Origin: a bacterium SCSIO 12643 | Lineage (GTDB): Bacteria; Bacteroidota; Bacteroidia; Flavobacteriales_G; Salibacteraceae | Assembly: GCA_024398135.1 (NCBI GenBank) | Contig: CP073750.1 | Span: forward strand, 3,596,001 to 3,660,000 | Direction: 5' to 3' | DNA length: 64,000 bases | Part shown: positions 27,650-38,530 of the stretch, one piece after another | Numbering within the stretch: position 1 is the first letter of the stretch | Layout: each line of letters begins with the position of its first letter | The notes under the pieces: model-generated | The model's input: the letters and a program-made list of their open reading frames with translations, nothing else | Database searches by the model: none | What the model was told of the DNA's origin: nothing | Made by a program: the position numbers and the translations under genes

Positions 27650-30640
27650 TTAGTGAATAGATGTAACGTTTTTTCCAAGTTTCAAACGTGTATTTTCCTC
27701 GTCTTGCATATTTTTATTGGGAATACGCTTTTGAGAAATAATCTCCAGACTATAATAATCAAATTCTTCGACAACTTTACCATGGAGTAAATAACTACCT
27801 GTACCTGTAAAAGGGTATTTGGAAGCAACTAGTGGAAAACTTACGGTATCTAACCATTGTCCTTTAAGGTCAATAAAAGTGCCGAAAAACATTCCTTTCT
27901 TATTTCGTGTCTTAATGCTTTTGACGTGAATAAGATAACCTACAATAGTAATGTTTTGATTAACGTATTGGGGTAACATTTCAGCTGTGATAGAAGAGGA
28001 GGGAATATGGGATGAGAGCTTAAAAGGTGAAATACTTATGGGGAATCCAAAAAGTTCAATTTCATCAAAGGCATCCTCAAGATCATGTTTCCACAAGGTA
28101 GGGAGTTCAAATTTTTTTGCTTTAGGTTGAAATAAAGACAATGTTTTGGGTTTCTTTTTTTGTTTATTCAGAAGTAGATGCGCATCCCATAAAAGGGTCT
28201 TTTTCGTTTGTTTGGTAAACTGAAAAGCATTGCTTCGAATAAGAATCATTAATTGTTCCAGAGAGACAGGAACACGTTGAACAAAGTCCCTAAACCCACT
28301 TAAAAACCCAAAACGATTCCGTTCCCAGAGGATTGCTTTGATGGTTTTAGCTTCTAAACCATGAATAAAATTAAACCCCAAATAGATTTCAGTACCATAT
28401 AATACGGTAATTTGTTCACTTTGATTAATACAGGGCAAATGAATTTTTCCTCCGTGTTTTTGGGCTTCATAAATATAGAGTTGACGAGAGTAGAAGCCCC
28501 CACCATTGTTAATGGTGGCGACTAAAAACTCAAGTGGATAGTAAGCTTTCAGATATAAGCATTGATAGCTTTCAACGGCATAACTCGCAGAATGCCCCTT
28601 GGCAAAAGCATATCCTGCAAAACTTTCGATTTGATACCAAACTTCTTTGACATGAGCCGGATCATAACCTTTGGTTTTACAGTTATCAAAGAATTTCCTT
28701 TTGACTTGTTGAAATTCATCTCTGGAACGATATTTTCCACTCATTCCACGTCTTAATACATCTGCTTCTGCCAGTGAAAGTCCGGCAAAATAATGTGCAA
28801 CCTTAATCACATCTTCCTGATATACCATTACACCATAGGTATCTGGCATTAAATCATATAGGATTTTTGATTTTTGTCGGGCCAATTCACGTTTTTCAGG
28901 ATTTCGATGACGGATAATGTATTCACGCATCATCCCACTTTGCGCAACCCCTGGACGAATCACTGAACTTGCGGCTACAAGATCTAAATATTTACTCACA
29001 CGGAGTTTTCGCAGGAGCATGCGCATCGCAGGAGATTCAATATAAAAGCATGCAATTGCATTTCCCTGTCGGAGTAAATCATTTGATTTTTGATCTGTTT
29101 TTAGACTTTTAATATCATGGATATCTAATGTCGTATTTTGGTTAGTGTCCCGAATAATTTGAAGGGCATCTTTAATCTTAGCCAATCCTCGTTGCCCTAG
29201 AATATCGAATTTATATAGGGAAATATCTTCGGCCGTATGCATATCAAAATGTGTGGTAGGGTAGCCTTTGGGAGGCATAAACGTAGCCGAAAAATAATGA
29301 ATAGGACGATCGGAAATAATGATTCCCGAAGAGTGAACGGTTAAATGGCTGGGAAAACCGTGAATAAGTGAACTGTATTTCAATACGATTTTGCCAATTT
29401 CATCTGCTTTCTGCGGATAGCGTTGTAGTTTGTCTATTTCATGATTTGGGAGCCCAAAGACTTTGCCCAGTTCTCGAAGTACCGATTTTTGTTTGTAAGT
29501 GCTATATGCGGCTAAAAGTGTGGCATTCGGAAATCGTTCGAAAATGTATCGGGTAATATCTTCTCGATCCTTCCATGAAAAGTCAATATCGAAATCGGGC
29601 GGATTTTGTCGGAATAAGTTGATAAATCGCTCAAAATAAAGATCTAATTCCATGGGGTCTACATCGGTGATTCTAAGTAGATAAGAGATGATGCTGTTAG
29701 CTCCGCTACCACGGCCTACATAGTAGTATCCTTTACTTCGTGCATATTTCGTGACTTTCCAGGCAATCAGGAAGTAAGAAATAAACTTCTTTTTTCGGAT
29801 GACGTCCAGTTCCATATTAATTCGATCATATATATCATCATCTATTGTATCGAATCGATATGCCAGATTTTTAAATGCAAGATGTTTGATAAATCGAAAG
29901 TCAAGTTCTTCATTTCCGGTATAATGGCTGAGGTTATTATGACCGTTTTCATTTTTGAGATCAAAATGGATATGACAAGCATCTAATAGATCATGAGTAT
30001 TTTGAATGATTGTAGGGAATTCTGCGAATACTTCTTTAAGATCGTCCGGACTATAAAAAATGTCTTTCGGGTCAGCTTCTTCTGTTTTAGAAAGTTTACT
30101 GAGTAGGGTGTTATTAGCTATAGCACGTAAGAGTCGATGTGCATTAAAATCACGTTTATTTCTAAAAGTCACAGGCTGTAAAATCACCAGTTTATCTTGA
30201 TGGTATTTGAGTTTCCCTAAACGCAGTTCATGAATTTGTGAAGCTTTCACCCCAATAAATTCGTTTTCGTTTAATGCAGAAACGGGTTGAGTCCCTAATG
30301 GATAAATGGTAAATGCATTTTTGAAAGGAGGAGCCTGAGGTGGGATGGGTTGGTCCAAATGATTGTAATAGGATAGATGTTGGTTGATTTCCTGAAATCC
30401 CTGATTGTTTTTGGCTAAAGCTACAAATTGTTGTTGTGCCCCATTTCTAAAATCAATACCTGCGACTATTTTGATGAAATGTTTTTGAGTCAGCCGTAAA
30501 AAGTCCAATAGCGCGGTGGTGTTGTTGATATCTGTAATCGCAAAAGATTTCACTTGAGCATCCAGCATTTGATGGAGCAATTCCTTGGGAGAAATCGTTC
30601 CAAATTTTAAACTGTAATATGTGTGATTATTAATATACAT
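27650..30640 (-). CDS. dnaE2: DNA polymerase III alpha-type subunit, DnaE2/error-prone class
   Basis: The ATG at 30640 (MYINNHTYYSLKFG) is chosen; an extension to 30694 adds unrelated residues. The 996-residue C-family polymerase has a PHP domain whose usual HxH is replaced by NNH, the catalytic palm with D349/D351/D353 (PPDFDIDF), fingers (YQEDVIKVAHYFAGLS), tandem HhH, a clamp-like motif (LSLFQPK) and a C-terminal OB fold. It is shorter than replicative DnaE (about 1150) and lacks its tail, as in translesion DnaE2. A 35-nt operator-like site at 30703-30737 is shared with the Y-family polymerase/LexA-like region. Confidence 0.85.
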   Translation of the reverse strand: MYINNHTYYSLKFGTISPKELLHQMLDAQVKSFAITDINNTTALLDFLRLTQKHFIKIVAGIDFRNGAQQQFVALAKNNQGFQEINQHLSYYNHLDQPIPPQAPPFKNAFTIYPLGTQPVSALNENEFIGVKASQIHELRLGKLKYHQDKLVILQPVTFRNKRDFNAHRLLRAIANNTLLSKLSKTEEADPKDIFYSPDDLKEVFAEFPTIIQNTHDLLDACHIHFDLKNENGHNNLSHYTGNEELDFRFIKHLAFKNLAYRFDTIDDDIYDRINMELDVIRKKKFISYFLIAWKVTKYARSKGYYYVGRGSGANSIISYLLRITDVDPMELDLYFERFINLFRQNPPDFDIDFSWKDREDITRYIFERFPNATLLAAYSTYKQKSVLRELGKVFGLPNHEIDKLQRYPQKADEIGKIVLKYSSLIHGFPSHLTVHSSGIIISDRPIHYFSATFMPPKGYPTTHFDMHTAEDISLYKFDILGQRGLAKIKDALQIIRDTNQNTTLDIHDIKSLKTDQKSNDLLRQGNAIACFYIESPAMRMLLRKLRVSKYLDLVAASSVIRPGVAQSGMMREYIIRHRNPEKRELARQKSKILYDLMPDTYGVMVYQEDVIKVAHYFAGLSLAEADVLRRGMSGKYRSRDEFQQVKRKFFDNCKTKGYDPAHVKEVWYQIESFAGYAFAKGHSASYAVESYQCLYLKAYYPLEFLVATINNGGGFYSRQLYIYEAQKHGGKIHLPCINQSEQITVLYGTEIYLGFNFIHGLEAKTIKAILWERNRFGFLSGFRDFVQRVPVSLEQLMILIRSNAFQFTKQTKKTLLWDAHLLLNKQKKKPKTLSLFQPKAKKFELPTLWKHDLEDAFDEIELFGFPISISPFKLSSHIPSSSITAEMLPQYVNQNITIVGYLIHVKSIKTRNKKGMFFGTFIDLKGQWLDTVSFPLVASKYPFTGTGSYLLHGKVVEEFDYYSLEIISQKRIPNKNMQDEENTRLKLGKNVTSIH

Positions 30641-30702
30641 ACATCTTTTGCGTGCACTAGTTAGTTTAGATAATCCGAAGTGCTGTAAATGCAAAGTTGA
30701 AT

Positions 30703-30737
30703 AATATATTTAACAGTTGTTGTTAATATATTTTACA
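30703..30737. promoter_or_regulatory. Candidate LexA-like operator upstream of dnaE2
   Basis: The site reads AATATATTTAACA, a 5-nt spacer, then TGTTAATATATTTTACA. The core TTAACA-N5-TGTTAA is a perfect dyad. It begins 62 nt upstream of the dnaE2 ATG. The right 17 nt are identical to 40552-40568, and the left 13 nt match 40534-40546 at 11 positions with the same 5-nt spacer. Confidence 0.7.
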
Positions 30738-30894
30738 TATGTGGATGTTGTATGAATATCTCAAATTAGTCTATTCATTTTCTGAGTTTTGATTGATTTT
30801 TTAGGTCGATTATATGATAAAACAAACCTACTTTTGCAGAATAAAATTTCAATTTTGAAAGGTTAAAAACTCTAGCGTATCACAATCCTTGTTC

Positions 30895-33800
30895 ATGAAA
30901 AAGATAGTACTATTTATAGTGCTTATAGCCAGTTTAGGCTTACAAGCGCAAACCACCCATACTGTAATAAATACTAATGACTCGGGCTTAGGTTCCTTAA
31001 GAGCGATAGCGGATAGTTGCGTAGCGGGTGATACCATTCGTTTTTCTCCATCTTTAATTGCTTTAGGGTCTGATTCCATAGTTTTAACTACTGGTGAAAT
31101 AGCTTTTGATACTAATGGTGTAGTGATAAAAGGTTTATATACAGTTACGGATACATTGTTTATATCAGGAAATAATAATTCCCGGATTTTTTCATTTAAT
31201 GGAGCAGGTAGAGTTGTTTTAGATTCTTTGGTACTTGTAAATGGCAATGGTAATGGTGTCAGTTCTGGGAATGGAGGGGCAGTTTACAGCTATTTTTGCT
31301 CTGATACGTTATTTGTAAAAAACTCTAAGATATCTGGAAATACAGCTAATCAAGGAGGAGGAATTTGTTCCACTGTGGCTACTTCATTTGTGAGTTTAAT
31401 AAATACAACAATATCGGGAAATGTTGCTTCTAGTAAAGGAGGAGGAGTTTATCTATATTCTAATATACCATCTCCTATAAGCATCTTAGATTCTAAGGTT
31501 TTAGGAAATACGTCAGCGAATGGAGGAGGGGTTTATTGTTTATCTAATAATTCTATTTTTTATTTTATTATAATAGAAAACAGTATTATATCTGGAAATA
31601 ATGCATCTAATTTGGGAGGAGGGATTTATTGTTTTTCTAATTCGGGTTCTATTAGTTTAATTAATTCTACTTTACAGGGAAACACCGCTTTTGAAGGTGG
31701 GGGGGTTTACTCCAAGACAAAATCATCATCTATTGATATAATGAACTCTATGGTTTTAGGTAATTCTGCTTATAACGGAGCGGGAGTTTTTAGTTTTTCT
31801 GCTGGTTTTCAATTTGATTCTTGTTCTTCTATTATGAATGTAACGAATTCAACCATATCAGGAAACGTTGCTTCTAATTGGGGGGGAGGAATTGTTTCAT
31901 ATTCTCGTTATTCATACAATTATGCGTCTCATGGGTCTACTTCATCTTCTTTTGTGAATGTAGTAAATTCCACGGTATCTGGGAATTCAGCCCCTTCTGG
32001 AGGAGGGGGGATTTATTCAAATTCGTATTCTTCTTGTCCTTCATTAATAAATTCTTCTTGTTTGGCATCGTCCCAAGTTAGTCTTACAAATTCTACAATA
32101 TCTGGAAATTCTGGAACTTCAGGTAATGGGGCGGGGGTTTATTCAAAGGCCTATTCTACTTATACACCTTTTTATTCTCCATCTTCAATACATACAACAA
32201 GTACTATAATAGCAGAAAACGGTATTAATTCTAGTGGAATATATAACAGTACTGTTCCTACAGTTATATCAAATGGATATAATATTTTTAGTGATGCACC
32301 AACGGGAACGATAAGCTCTGATAGTATAAATATTACTACTTCACAATTAAATTTGTTGCCTTTAGCATTTAATGGAGGGACTACACAAACAATGCGACCT
32401 GGCCCTGGTAGTATTGCCGTAGATAATGGAAATCCAAACGACAACTCTGATGCACAAAATGCACCAATAGTAGGCACAAGAGATGTGGGTGCAACAGAAG
32501 GGTGTTTTGCATTACCCTCTTCCATTTCAATAGCTGCTTGTAATTCTTATACTGTACCGAGTGGAAATAATACATACACACAGAGTGGCATATATAAAGA
32601 TACGCTTACAACTAATTGTGGAGCGGATAGTATAGTAACTATTAATCTAAGTATTGTTAGTCAATATTTAAGTGTTGATACAATTGTAGCCTGTAGCAGT
32701 TATACCTGGATAGATGGAATTACATATACATCCAATAATAATACCGCTGTAGATACTTTGCAGAGTAGTGGAGGTTGTGATTCTATTGTGACTTTGGATT
32801 TAACTATTTTACAACCTTCTTCAGGCATAGAAATGGTTACGGCTTGTGATAGTTATATTTGGAATGGGGTTACCTATAATTCAAGTAATAATACGGCCTT
32901 AGATACGTTAGTGAATGCTGTCGGGTGTGATAGTATAGTTGTACTTGATCTAACAATATTAAATTCAACAACCTCAACAATAACAACAGCTGCTTGCGAT
33001 AGTTATACTTCTCCAAGTGGAAATTATATATGGGTAAGTTCTGGTACTTATATGGATACGATCCCGAATTCAGTAAATTGTGATTCTATTCTTACGATTA
33101 ATTTGACCATTAACTACTCAAGTCATCATACGGATACAGTTACAGCTTGTGATATTTATACCTGGATAGATGGAATCACATATACTTCAAGTAATGATAC
33201 GGCAACACAATTATATACAAAATCGAACGGCTGTGATAGTATCATTACACTGGATTTAACGATTAACACCACTCAATATGTCACAGATACAATTATGGCT
33301 TGTGATAGTTATACTTGGGTTAATGGGGTTACATATACTTCAAACAATAATGCCGCTGTAGATACTCTTGTAAGTACATCTGGATGTGATAGTATTGTCA
33401 CACTTGATCTGACGATATTAAATTCGACCACTTCAACAATTGCGATAACAACATGTGATAGTTATACTTCTCCAAGTGGAAATTACGTATGGACAAGTTC
33501 CGGTACTTATATGGATACAATCCCGAATTCAGTAAATTGTGATTCTATTATCACTGTAAATTTGATAATTAATAATTCAACAACTTCAACACTAACGGTA
33601 ACAACATGTGATAGTTATACTTCCCCAGGTGGAAATGTATGGATGAGTTCAGGAACTTATTTGGATACGATACCGAATTCAGTAAATTGTGATTCTATTA
33701 TAACTATTAATTTGACTATTAATACTACTCAATATGTAATAGACACTATTGTAGCGTGTGATAGTTATACCTGGATAGACGGAATCACATATACTACGAA

Positions 33801-35097
33801 TAACAATACTGCTATAGATACTCTATTGAGTAGTAGTGGTTGTGATTCGATTATTACTTTAGACTTAACGATTAACACTACTCAATACACAACAGATGTA
33901 ATTTCGTCTTGTAGTAATTATACCTGGATAGATGGAATCACATATACTTCGAATAATAATACCGCTGTGGATACTTTGTTAAGCAGTAGTGGTTGTGATT
34001 CTATTGTGATTTTAGATTTAACTATTCTGCAGCCCTCTTCAGGTGTAGAAGTGGTTACAGTCTGTGATAGTTATACCTGGAATGGAATTACGTATACTTC
34101 GAGTAATAATACGGCTTTGGATACGCTAATCAATGCAGTAGGATGTGATAGTATCGTCACACTTAACTTAACGATCAACAACACGCAATACGTAACGGAT
34201 ATAGTTTCAGCTTGTGATAGTTATACCTGGATAGATGGAATTACGTATACTTCGAGTAATAATACGGCTTTGGATACGCTAATCAATGCAGTAGGATGTG
34301 ATAGTATCGTCACACTTAACTTAACGATCAACAACACGCAATACGTAACGGATATAGTTTCAGCTTGTGATAGTTATACCTGGATAGATGGGATTACTTA
34401 TACTTCAGATAATAATACGGCAGTAGACACATTGATAAGCAGTAGTGGATGTGATTCTATTGTAACACTAGATTTAATGATTTTAAATTCTACTTCGTTT
34501 ACTGATGTAATTACCTCATGTAGTCCAATTGTTTGGATAGATGGAGTTACATATAATCAAACAACGAATGGTCCTACGTATACATTAATGAATAGCCAGG
34601 GGTGTGATAGTATAGTCACACTAGATTTCACATTATTGGATGTGGATACGTCAGTAACTCGAAATAATTTAACATTAACCGCACAGGCTACCAATGCTAT
34701 ATATCAATGGATAGATTGTTTGAATGGCCCCATAGTAGGCGCCACAAACTCGAGTTTTACAGCAATTGCGAATGGAAATTATCAGGTGGAAGTATCGCAG
34801 AATGGGTGTGTAGATACTTCAGCATGTTTTTCGATTACGAATGTGGGTATACAGGAAGCAGAACTGATTGGAGTGAAATTATACCCAAATCCAACAAGTG
34901 ATGTTTTGCATATTGATAAAGGAAGTCATCAGTCTTTAGAAATTACACTTACCAATAGTGCCGGAGCGATAGTATATCAATCCACTTCGAAAAAACAAAT
35001 TACCTCAATAGACATGTCTAAAATGGCTACAGGAATGTATGTAGTGACATTGAAAAATGAGTTAGGGGTAAAGGTGGAGAAAGTGGTGAAGAGGTAG
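30895..35097 (+). CDS. Very large T9SS adhesin with Pmp-like helix and 51-residue repeats
   Basis: From the ATG at 30895 (MKKIVLFIVLIASLGLQAQ; a TTG two codons earlier is unnecessary) the protein has 1400 residues. After the signal peptide, residues about 60-450 form a parallel beta-helix with GGGI/VY and SGN repeats like polymorphic outer membrane proteins. From about 540 to 1250 come roughly a dozen units of about 51 residues built on ACDSYTWIDGITYTS and GCDSIVTLDLTI, each with two cysteines. The C-terminus is a type A sorting domain (VKLYPNPTSDVLHIDKGS to ATGMYVVTLKNE). It is likely a surface adhesin exported by T9SS. Confidence 0.88.
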   Translation: MKKIVLFIVLIASLGLQAQTTHTVINTNDSGLGSLRAIADSCVAGDTIRFSPSLIALGSDSIVLTTGEIAFDTNGVVIKGLYTVTDTLFISGNNNSRIFSFNGAGRVVLDSLVLVNGNGNGVSSGNGGAVYSYFCSDTLFVKNSKISGNTANQGGGICSTVATSFVSLINTTISGNVASSKGGGVYLYSNIPSPISILDSKVLGNTSANGGGVYCLSNNSIFYFIIIENSIISGNNASNLGGGIYCFSNSGSISLINSTLQGNTAFEGGGVYSKTKSSSIDIMNSMVLGNSAYNGAGVFSFSAGFQFDSCSSIMNVTNSTISGNVASNWGGGIVSYSRYSYNYASHGSTSSSFVNVVNSTVSGNSAPSGGGGIYSNSYSSCPSLINSSCLASSQVSLTNSTISGNSGTSGNGAGVYSKAYSTYTPFYSPSSIHTTSTIIAENGINSSGIYNSTVPTVISNGYNIFSDAPTGTISSDSINITTSQLNLLPLAFNGGTTQTMRPGPGSIAVDNGNPNDNSDAQNAPIVGTRDVGATEGCFALPSSISIAACNSYTVPSGNNTYTQSGIYKDTLTTNCGADSIVTINLSIVSQYLSVDTIVACSSYTWIDGITYTSNNNTAVDTLQSSGGCDSIVTLDLTILQPSSGIEMVTACDSYIWNGVTYNSSNNTALDTLVNAVGCDSIVVLDLTILNSTTSTITTAACDSYTSPSGNYIWVSSGTYMDTIPNSVNCDSILTINLTINYSSHHTDTVTACDIYTWIDGITYTSSNDTATQLYTKSNGCDSIITLDLTINTTQYVTDTIMACDSYTWVNGVTYTSNNNAAVDTLVSTSGCDSIVTLDLTILNSTTSTIAITTCDSYTSPSGNYVWTSSGTYMDTIPNSVNCDSIITVNLIINNSTTSTLTVTTCDSYTSPGGNVWMSSGTYLDTIPNSVNCDSIITINLTINTTQYVIDTIVACDSYTWIDGITYTTNNNTAIDTLLSSSGCDSIITLDLTINTTQYTTDVISSCSNYTWIDGITYTSNNNTAVDTLLSSSGCDSIVILDLTILQPSSGVEVVTVCDSYTWNGITYTSSNNTALDTLINAVGCDSIVTLNLTINNTQYVTDIVSACDSYTWIDGITYTSSNNTALDTLINAVGCDSIVTLNLTINNTQYVTDIVSACDSYTWIDGITYTSDNNTAVDTLISSSGCDSIVTLDLMILNSTSFTDVITSCSPIVWIDGVTYNQTTNGPTYTLMNSQGCDSIVTLDFTLLDVDTSVTRNNLTLTAQATNAIYQWIDCLNGPIVGATNSSFTAIANGNYQVEVSQNGCVDTSACFSITNVGIQEAELIGVKLYPNPTSDVLHIDKGSHQSLEITLTNSAGAIVYQSTSKKQITSIDMSKMATGMYVVTLKNELGVKVEKVVKR
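34084..34391 (+). repeat. Exact tandem 153-nt duplication inside the adhesin gene
   Basis: A 153-nt (51-codon) unit is repeated head to tail without visible substitution from about 34084 to 34391. The other units of the array differ by many silent and replacement changes. This marks a recent slippage or unequal crossover event that kept the reading frame. Confidence 0.85.
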
Positions 35098-35105
35098 AGC
35101 AAATA

Positions 35106-35176
35106 TTCACTTCGGCTCGGCTTAGTGAACAGAATATGCTTTGATTTATAGTATCCTGAGCGAAGTCGAAGGGTGC
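35106..35176. repeat. REP-like palindrome, copy 1
   Basis: The arms CTTCGGCTCGGCTTAG (35110-35125) and CTGAGCGAAGTCGAAG (35156-35171) are imperfect inverted repeats around a 30-nt loop; each arm is followed or preceded by GTGAAC/GGGTG extensions. It follows the adhesin stop by 12 nt and belongs to the same family as those at 38531 and 38947. It could act as a terminator-like hairpin for the adhesin mRNA. Confidence 0.75.
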
Positions 35177-35345
35177 TGAACATATTTTGTTTACATGAAC
35201 ATTCTGTAATCAATAGAGTTTAGCCTTTGCCATAGACTTTAGCTTTAGTGTTTTCTAACCCACACAAAAAATAATCCTACAGTCAGACAAAAAGCTATTC
35301 CAACCCATAGAAAAATATTAGTTTTCGCCAATAAAAACCAAACAA

Positions 35346-38300
35346 GTGAAACGTATATTTATTGGGTTGATTCTGATTCCGGTAATGGCATTATCTGTCA
35401 TTATTCTAGTAGCATATCTGAAACAAGATGCTATAGTACAGTCACAAATAACCAGCTTAAATGCTACCTATACCGGCAAAATATCGGTTGGAGATGTGCA
35501 TTTGGCTCCCTTTGCCAATTTTCCGGATATCTCATTAAAGGTGGATGATGTCCATATTTATGAAACCAAAGAGGAGAATGCGGCACCTATTGTTGAAGTG
35601 GCAGATATTTACATGGGGTTTGGGCTATTTGATATTTTATCTGGCTATTATGATATTCATTCACTGGTAGTAGAAGATGGTTTTATTGATTTGGTATTAC
35701 ATACAGATGGTAGAACTAATGTGGAAAATGCTTTGGCTATTTCTTCGAGTAGTGAAGAGGGCGAGCCTATAGATGTCCACTTGCGTAAAATCGAGTTTCA
35801 AAACATAGATATTCACCAGCGAGAAGAAGCCACCAATTTGGATATTGAAACATTGATTTACTGGGCCAAAGGTGGATTTAATACCAAAAGCGATCAGATA
35901 GCAGCGCATATTGATAGTCAATTTGAATTGAATGTGATGGATAATGGAGATACCACTTATCTGAAGCATAAACATTTTGAGTTCCATACCGATTTGGTGT
36001 TTAATGAAACTACCGGAATGTTGAGTTTTAAACCTTCAGGAATTACCATGGAACATGGTGACTTTGAACTGGAAGGAAGTATTGATACCAAAAACGAAAT
36101 GACTCTGGATATTGCGTTAAAAGGGGCCAAACCAAACTTTGATATGTTTATAGCATTTGCTCCCGAAGAGGTCATTCCTGTTTTAGAGCGCTATGAGAAT
36201 GCGGGTAAGATTTACTTTAATGCGGTATTGCAAGGCCCAACTACAAATGGTCGTCAGCCTTTTATTGATGCTAAATTTGGAGCCTCAGAAGCTTTTTTAG
36301 AGAATTCTACAGAAAAGAAGCGAATAGACCATATGGGATTTTCCGGACATTTTACCAATGGCGAAAAACGAAACTTTGAGTCTATGGAGTTCTCACTTAC
36401 CGATATGGTAGGGAACATGGAAAAAGGAAAGTTTGTGGGCAATCTAGAAGTTAAAAACTTTGAAGCGCCTGAGATCAATATGCAATTAGAGGCGGACTTT
36501 GATATTCCGTTTCTTGTAGGGTTCCTGAATCTGGAGGATGTGGAAGATGCCAATGGAAGTGTTGAGATGATGCTCAAATTTCATGATGTTATTGATTTGG
36601 ATCATCCGGAGAAGGCATTGAGTGAATTAAATCAAGCCTATTTTGCAGAACTTAAAATTGAAGATTTAACTTTTAATGCCAGTGATTTACCGGCTCCGTT
36701 AAAAGATTTGGATGTGCATATTGAAATGAACGGAAAAAAGGCGGATTTGGATCAGTTTTATTTGGCTATGGGAAATTCGGATATTTCCTTATCAGGAACG
36801 CTTTCTGATTTGCCTGCCATTGTGCATCATACACCAACACCTGTAAAAGCTCATTTGGATGTTCAATCTACTATGCTGGATATAGCTGAGTTAACACAGT
36901 TTTCAGAAGAAGATTCGACAGGGGTAAATGAACAAATAGAAGATTTGAGTATGGCTTTTTCGTTCAATGCATTGGGAAGTGCCTTTACCGAATTTAGACA
37001 TTTACCCAAAGGAGAGTTCTTTATAGATGATTTTTATGCGGATTTAAAGCACTATCCACATACATTACATGATTTTCATGCAGATGTTTTGATTAAAGGT
37101 GATGACCTGAATATTGTAGACTTTAAAGGAGAAATAGATTCCTCAGATTTTCATTTTAATGGTCTCATTCATGATTATAGTTTCTGGATGCAGGAACAAT
37201 TAAATGGCGATGTGGACCTGGATATCACGTTTAAATCTGACTTATTGAAATTTGATAATCTCTTTGCTTATCAGGGAGAAAACCATGTGCCTAAAGATTA
37301 CCGCCATGAAGAAGTAGAAGGGTTGAATTTACATTTGTCCAGTAGTATGCATTATAAACAAAACGCATTACACAGTATCGATGTACAGTTAGATAGATTA
37401 GATGGTAAAATGCATGTACACCCTTTGCGATTTGAGAATTTTAATGGTCGCGTTCACTATGAAGATGAGCATATTATGATTCAGAAGTTTAAAGGCAAAA
37501 TGGGTCGTACTGAATTTGAAGTAGATATGAATTACTACCTGGGTGAGGATGAAACCATTAAAAAGCGAGATAATCACTTGACTTTGAAATCAGAATTTAT
37601 TGATTTTGATGCCCTGTCCAGCTTCAATGAAAGTCCACAACCTGAACAAACTGATTCTACCAAGTCTGTTCATACCTCTGAAGATATGGCCGCGCACGCT
37701 GAGGCTTTTAATCTGTACGAATTATCATTTACTGATATGCAGTTTAATGCGGATATCGGACACTTTATTTATCATCGACTAGACTTAAAGAATATTCATG
37801 CACAATTAAGAACCACTAAAAATCATTATATCTATTTAGATACGGTAAGCTTAGATGCGGCCGGAGGTCATGTGGCTATGAATGGATATTTTAATGGAAG
37901 TGATCCGAAACATATTTACTTAAAGCCACAAATGAATTTAACTGAGGTGGACTTGGATAAACTCTTATTCAAGTTCGAAAACTTTGGTCAGGAAGAAATC
38001 GTGTCGGAGAACTTACATGGGCAGTTAACCGCACGTATTACAGGGAATATTCGTGTGTATCCTGATTTAATGGTAGACCTGGATCACTCTGTAGTACATA
38101 TGGATGTGATGGTATTAAATGGACGTTTGGAAAATTATGATCCGGTGATGATGCTTTCCGATTATTTTGGCGATAAGGATTTGACCAATATTAAGTTTGA
38201 TACTTTGCAAAATCATATGGACATTACCAATGGAGTAGTTACCATTCCGAATATGACTATCGAATCTACCCTAGGGCATATGGATATATCCGGAACCCAG

Positions 38301-38516
38301 GATATGGAAGATAATATCGATTACTATTTCCGAATTCCATGGAGTTTGGTAAAACAAGCAGCAAAAAACAAACTATTTGGAGCCAAAGCATCCGATAAAA
38401 ATAAAGAGGATGAGATCGTAGAAGTGGATCCTAATAAGAAAACAAAATACCTGAATATTAATGTGACAGGTAATTTTGATGACTATAGCGTAAAAGTCAA
38501 GAAGCAGAAGAAGTAA
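35346..38516 (+). CDS. AsmA-like large envelope protein
   Basis: The 1056-residue protein begins at a GTG with a single N-terminal membrane helix (IGLILIPVMALSVIILVAYL). A long beta-rich chain follows with recurrent AsmA-type features: SVGDVHLAPFANFPDISLKV, VDDVHIYE, YYDIHSLVVEDGFIDLVLH, and near the C-terminus LHGQLTARITGNIRVYPDL and MDISGTQDMEDNIDYYFRIP. AsmA/TamB/YhdP relatives form lipid-conducting bridges between inner and outer membranes; transport of phospholipid is the family expectation. It is flanked by REP-like palindromes on both sides. Confidence 0.85.
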   Translation: MKRIFIGLILIPVMALSVIILVAYLKQDAIVQSQITSLNATYTGKISVGDVHLAPFANFPDISLKVDDVHIYETKEENAAPIVEVADIYMGFGLFDILSGYYDIHSLVVEDGFIDLVLHTDGRTNVENALAISSSSEEGEPIDVHLRKIEFQNIDIHQREEATNLDIETLIYWAKGGFNTKSDQIAAHIDSQFELNVMDNGDTTYLKHKHFEFHTDLVFNETTGMLSFKPSGITMEHGDFELEGSIDTKNEMTLDIALKGAKPNFDMFIAFAPEEVIPVLERYENAGKIYFNAVLQGPTTNGRQPFIDAKFGASEAFLENSTEKKRIDHMGFSGHFTNGEKRNFESMEFSLTDMVGNMEKGKFVGNLEVKNFEAPEINMQLEADFDIPFLVGFLNLEDVEDANGSVEMMLKFHDVIDLDHPEKALSELNQAYFAELKIEDLTFNASDLPAPLKDLDVHIEMNGKKADLDQFYLAMGNSDISLSGTLSDLPAIVHHTPTPVKAHLDVQSTMLDIAELTQFSEEDSTGVNEQIEDLSMAFSFNALGSAFTEFRHLPKGEFFIDDFYADLKHYPHTLHDFHADVLIKGDDLNIVDFKGEIDSSDFHFNGLIHDYSFWMQEQLNGDVDLDITFKSDLLKFDNLFAYQGENHVPKDYRHEEVEGLNLHLSSSMHYKQNALHSIDVQLDRLDGKMHVHPLRFENFNGRVHYEDEHIMIQKFKGKMGRTEFEVDMNYYLGEDETIKKRDNHLTLKSEFIDFDALSSFNESPQPEQTDSTKSVHTSEDMAAHAEAFNLYELSFTDMQFNADIGHFIYHRLDLKNIHAQLRTTKNHYIYLDTVSLDAAGGHVAMNGYFNGSDPKHIYLKPQMNLTEVDLDKLLFKFENFGQEEIVSENLHGQLTARITGNIRVYPDLMVDLDHSVVHMDVMVLNGRLENYDPVMMLSDYFGDKDLTNIKFDTLQNHMDITNGVVTIPNMTIESTLGHMDISGTQDMEDNIDYYFRIPWSLVKQAAKNKLFGAKASDKNKEDEIVEVDPNKKTKYLNINVTGNFDDYSVKVKKQKK

Positions 38517-38530
38517 CTGATTTTTTAAGT

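Noticed and set aside
32700-34500. CRISPR array
   Set aside because: The regular 153-nt repeats are in-frame coding repeats of an adhesin, not short repeats with unique spacers.
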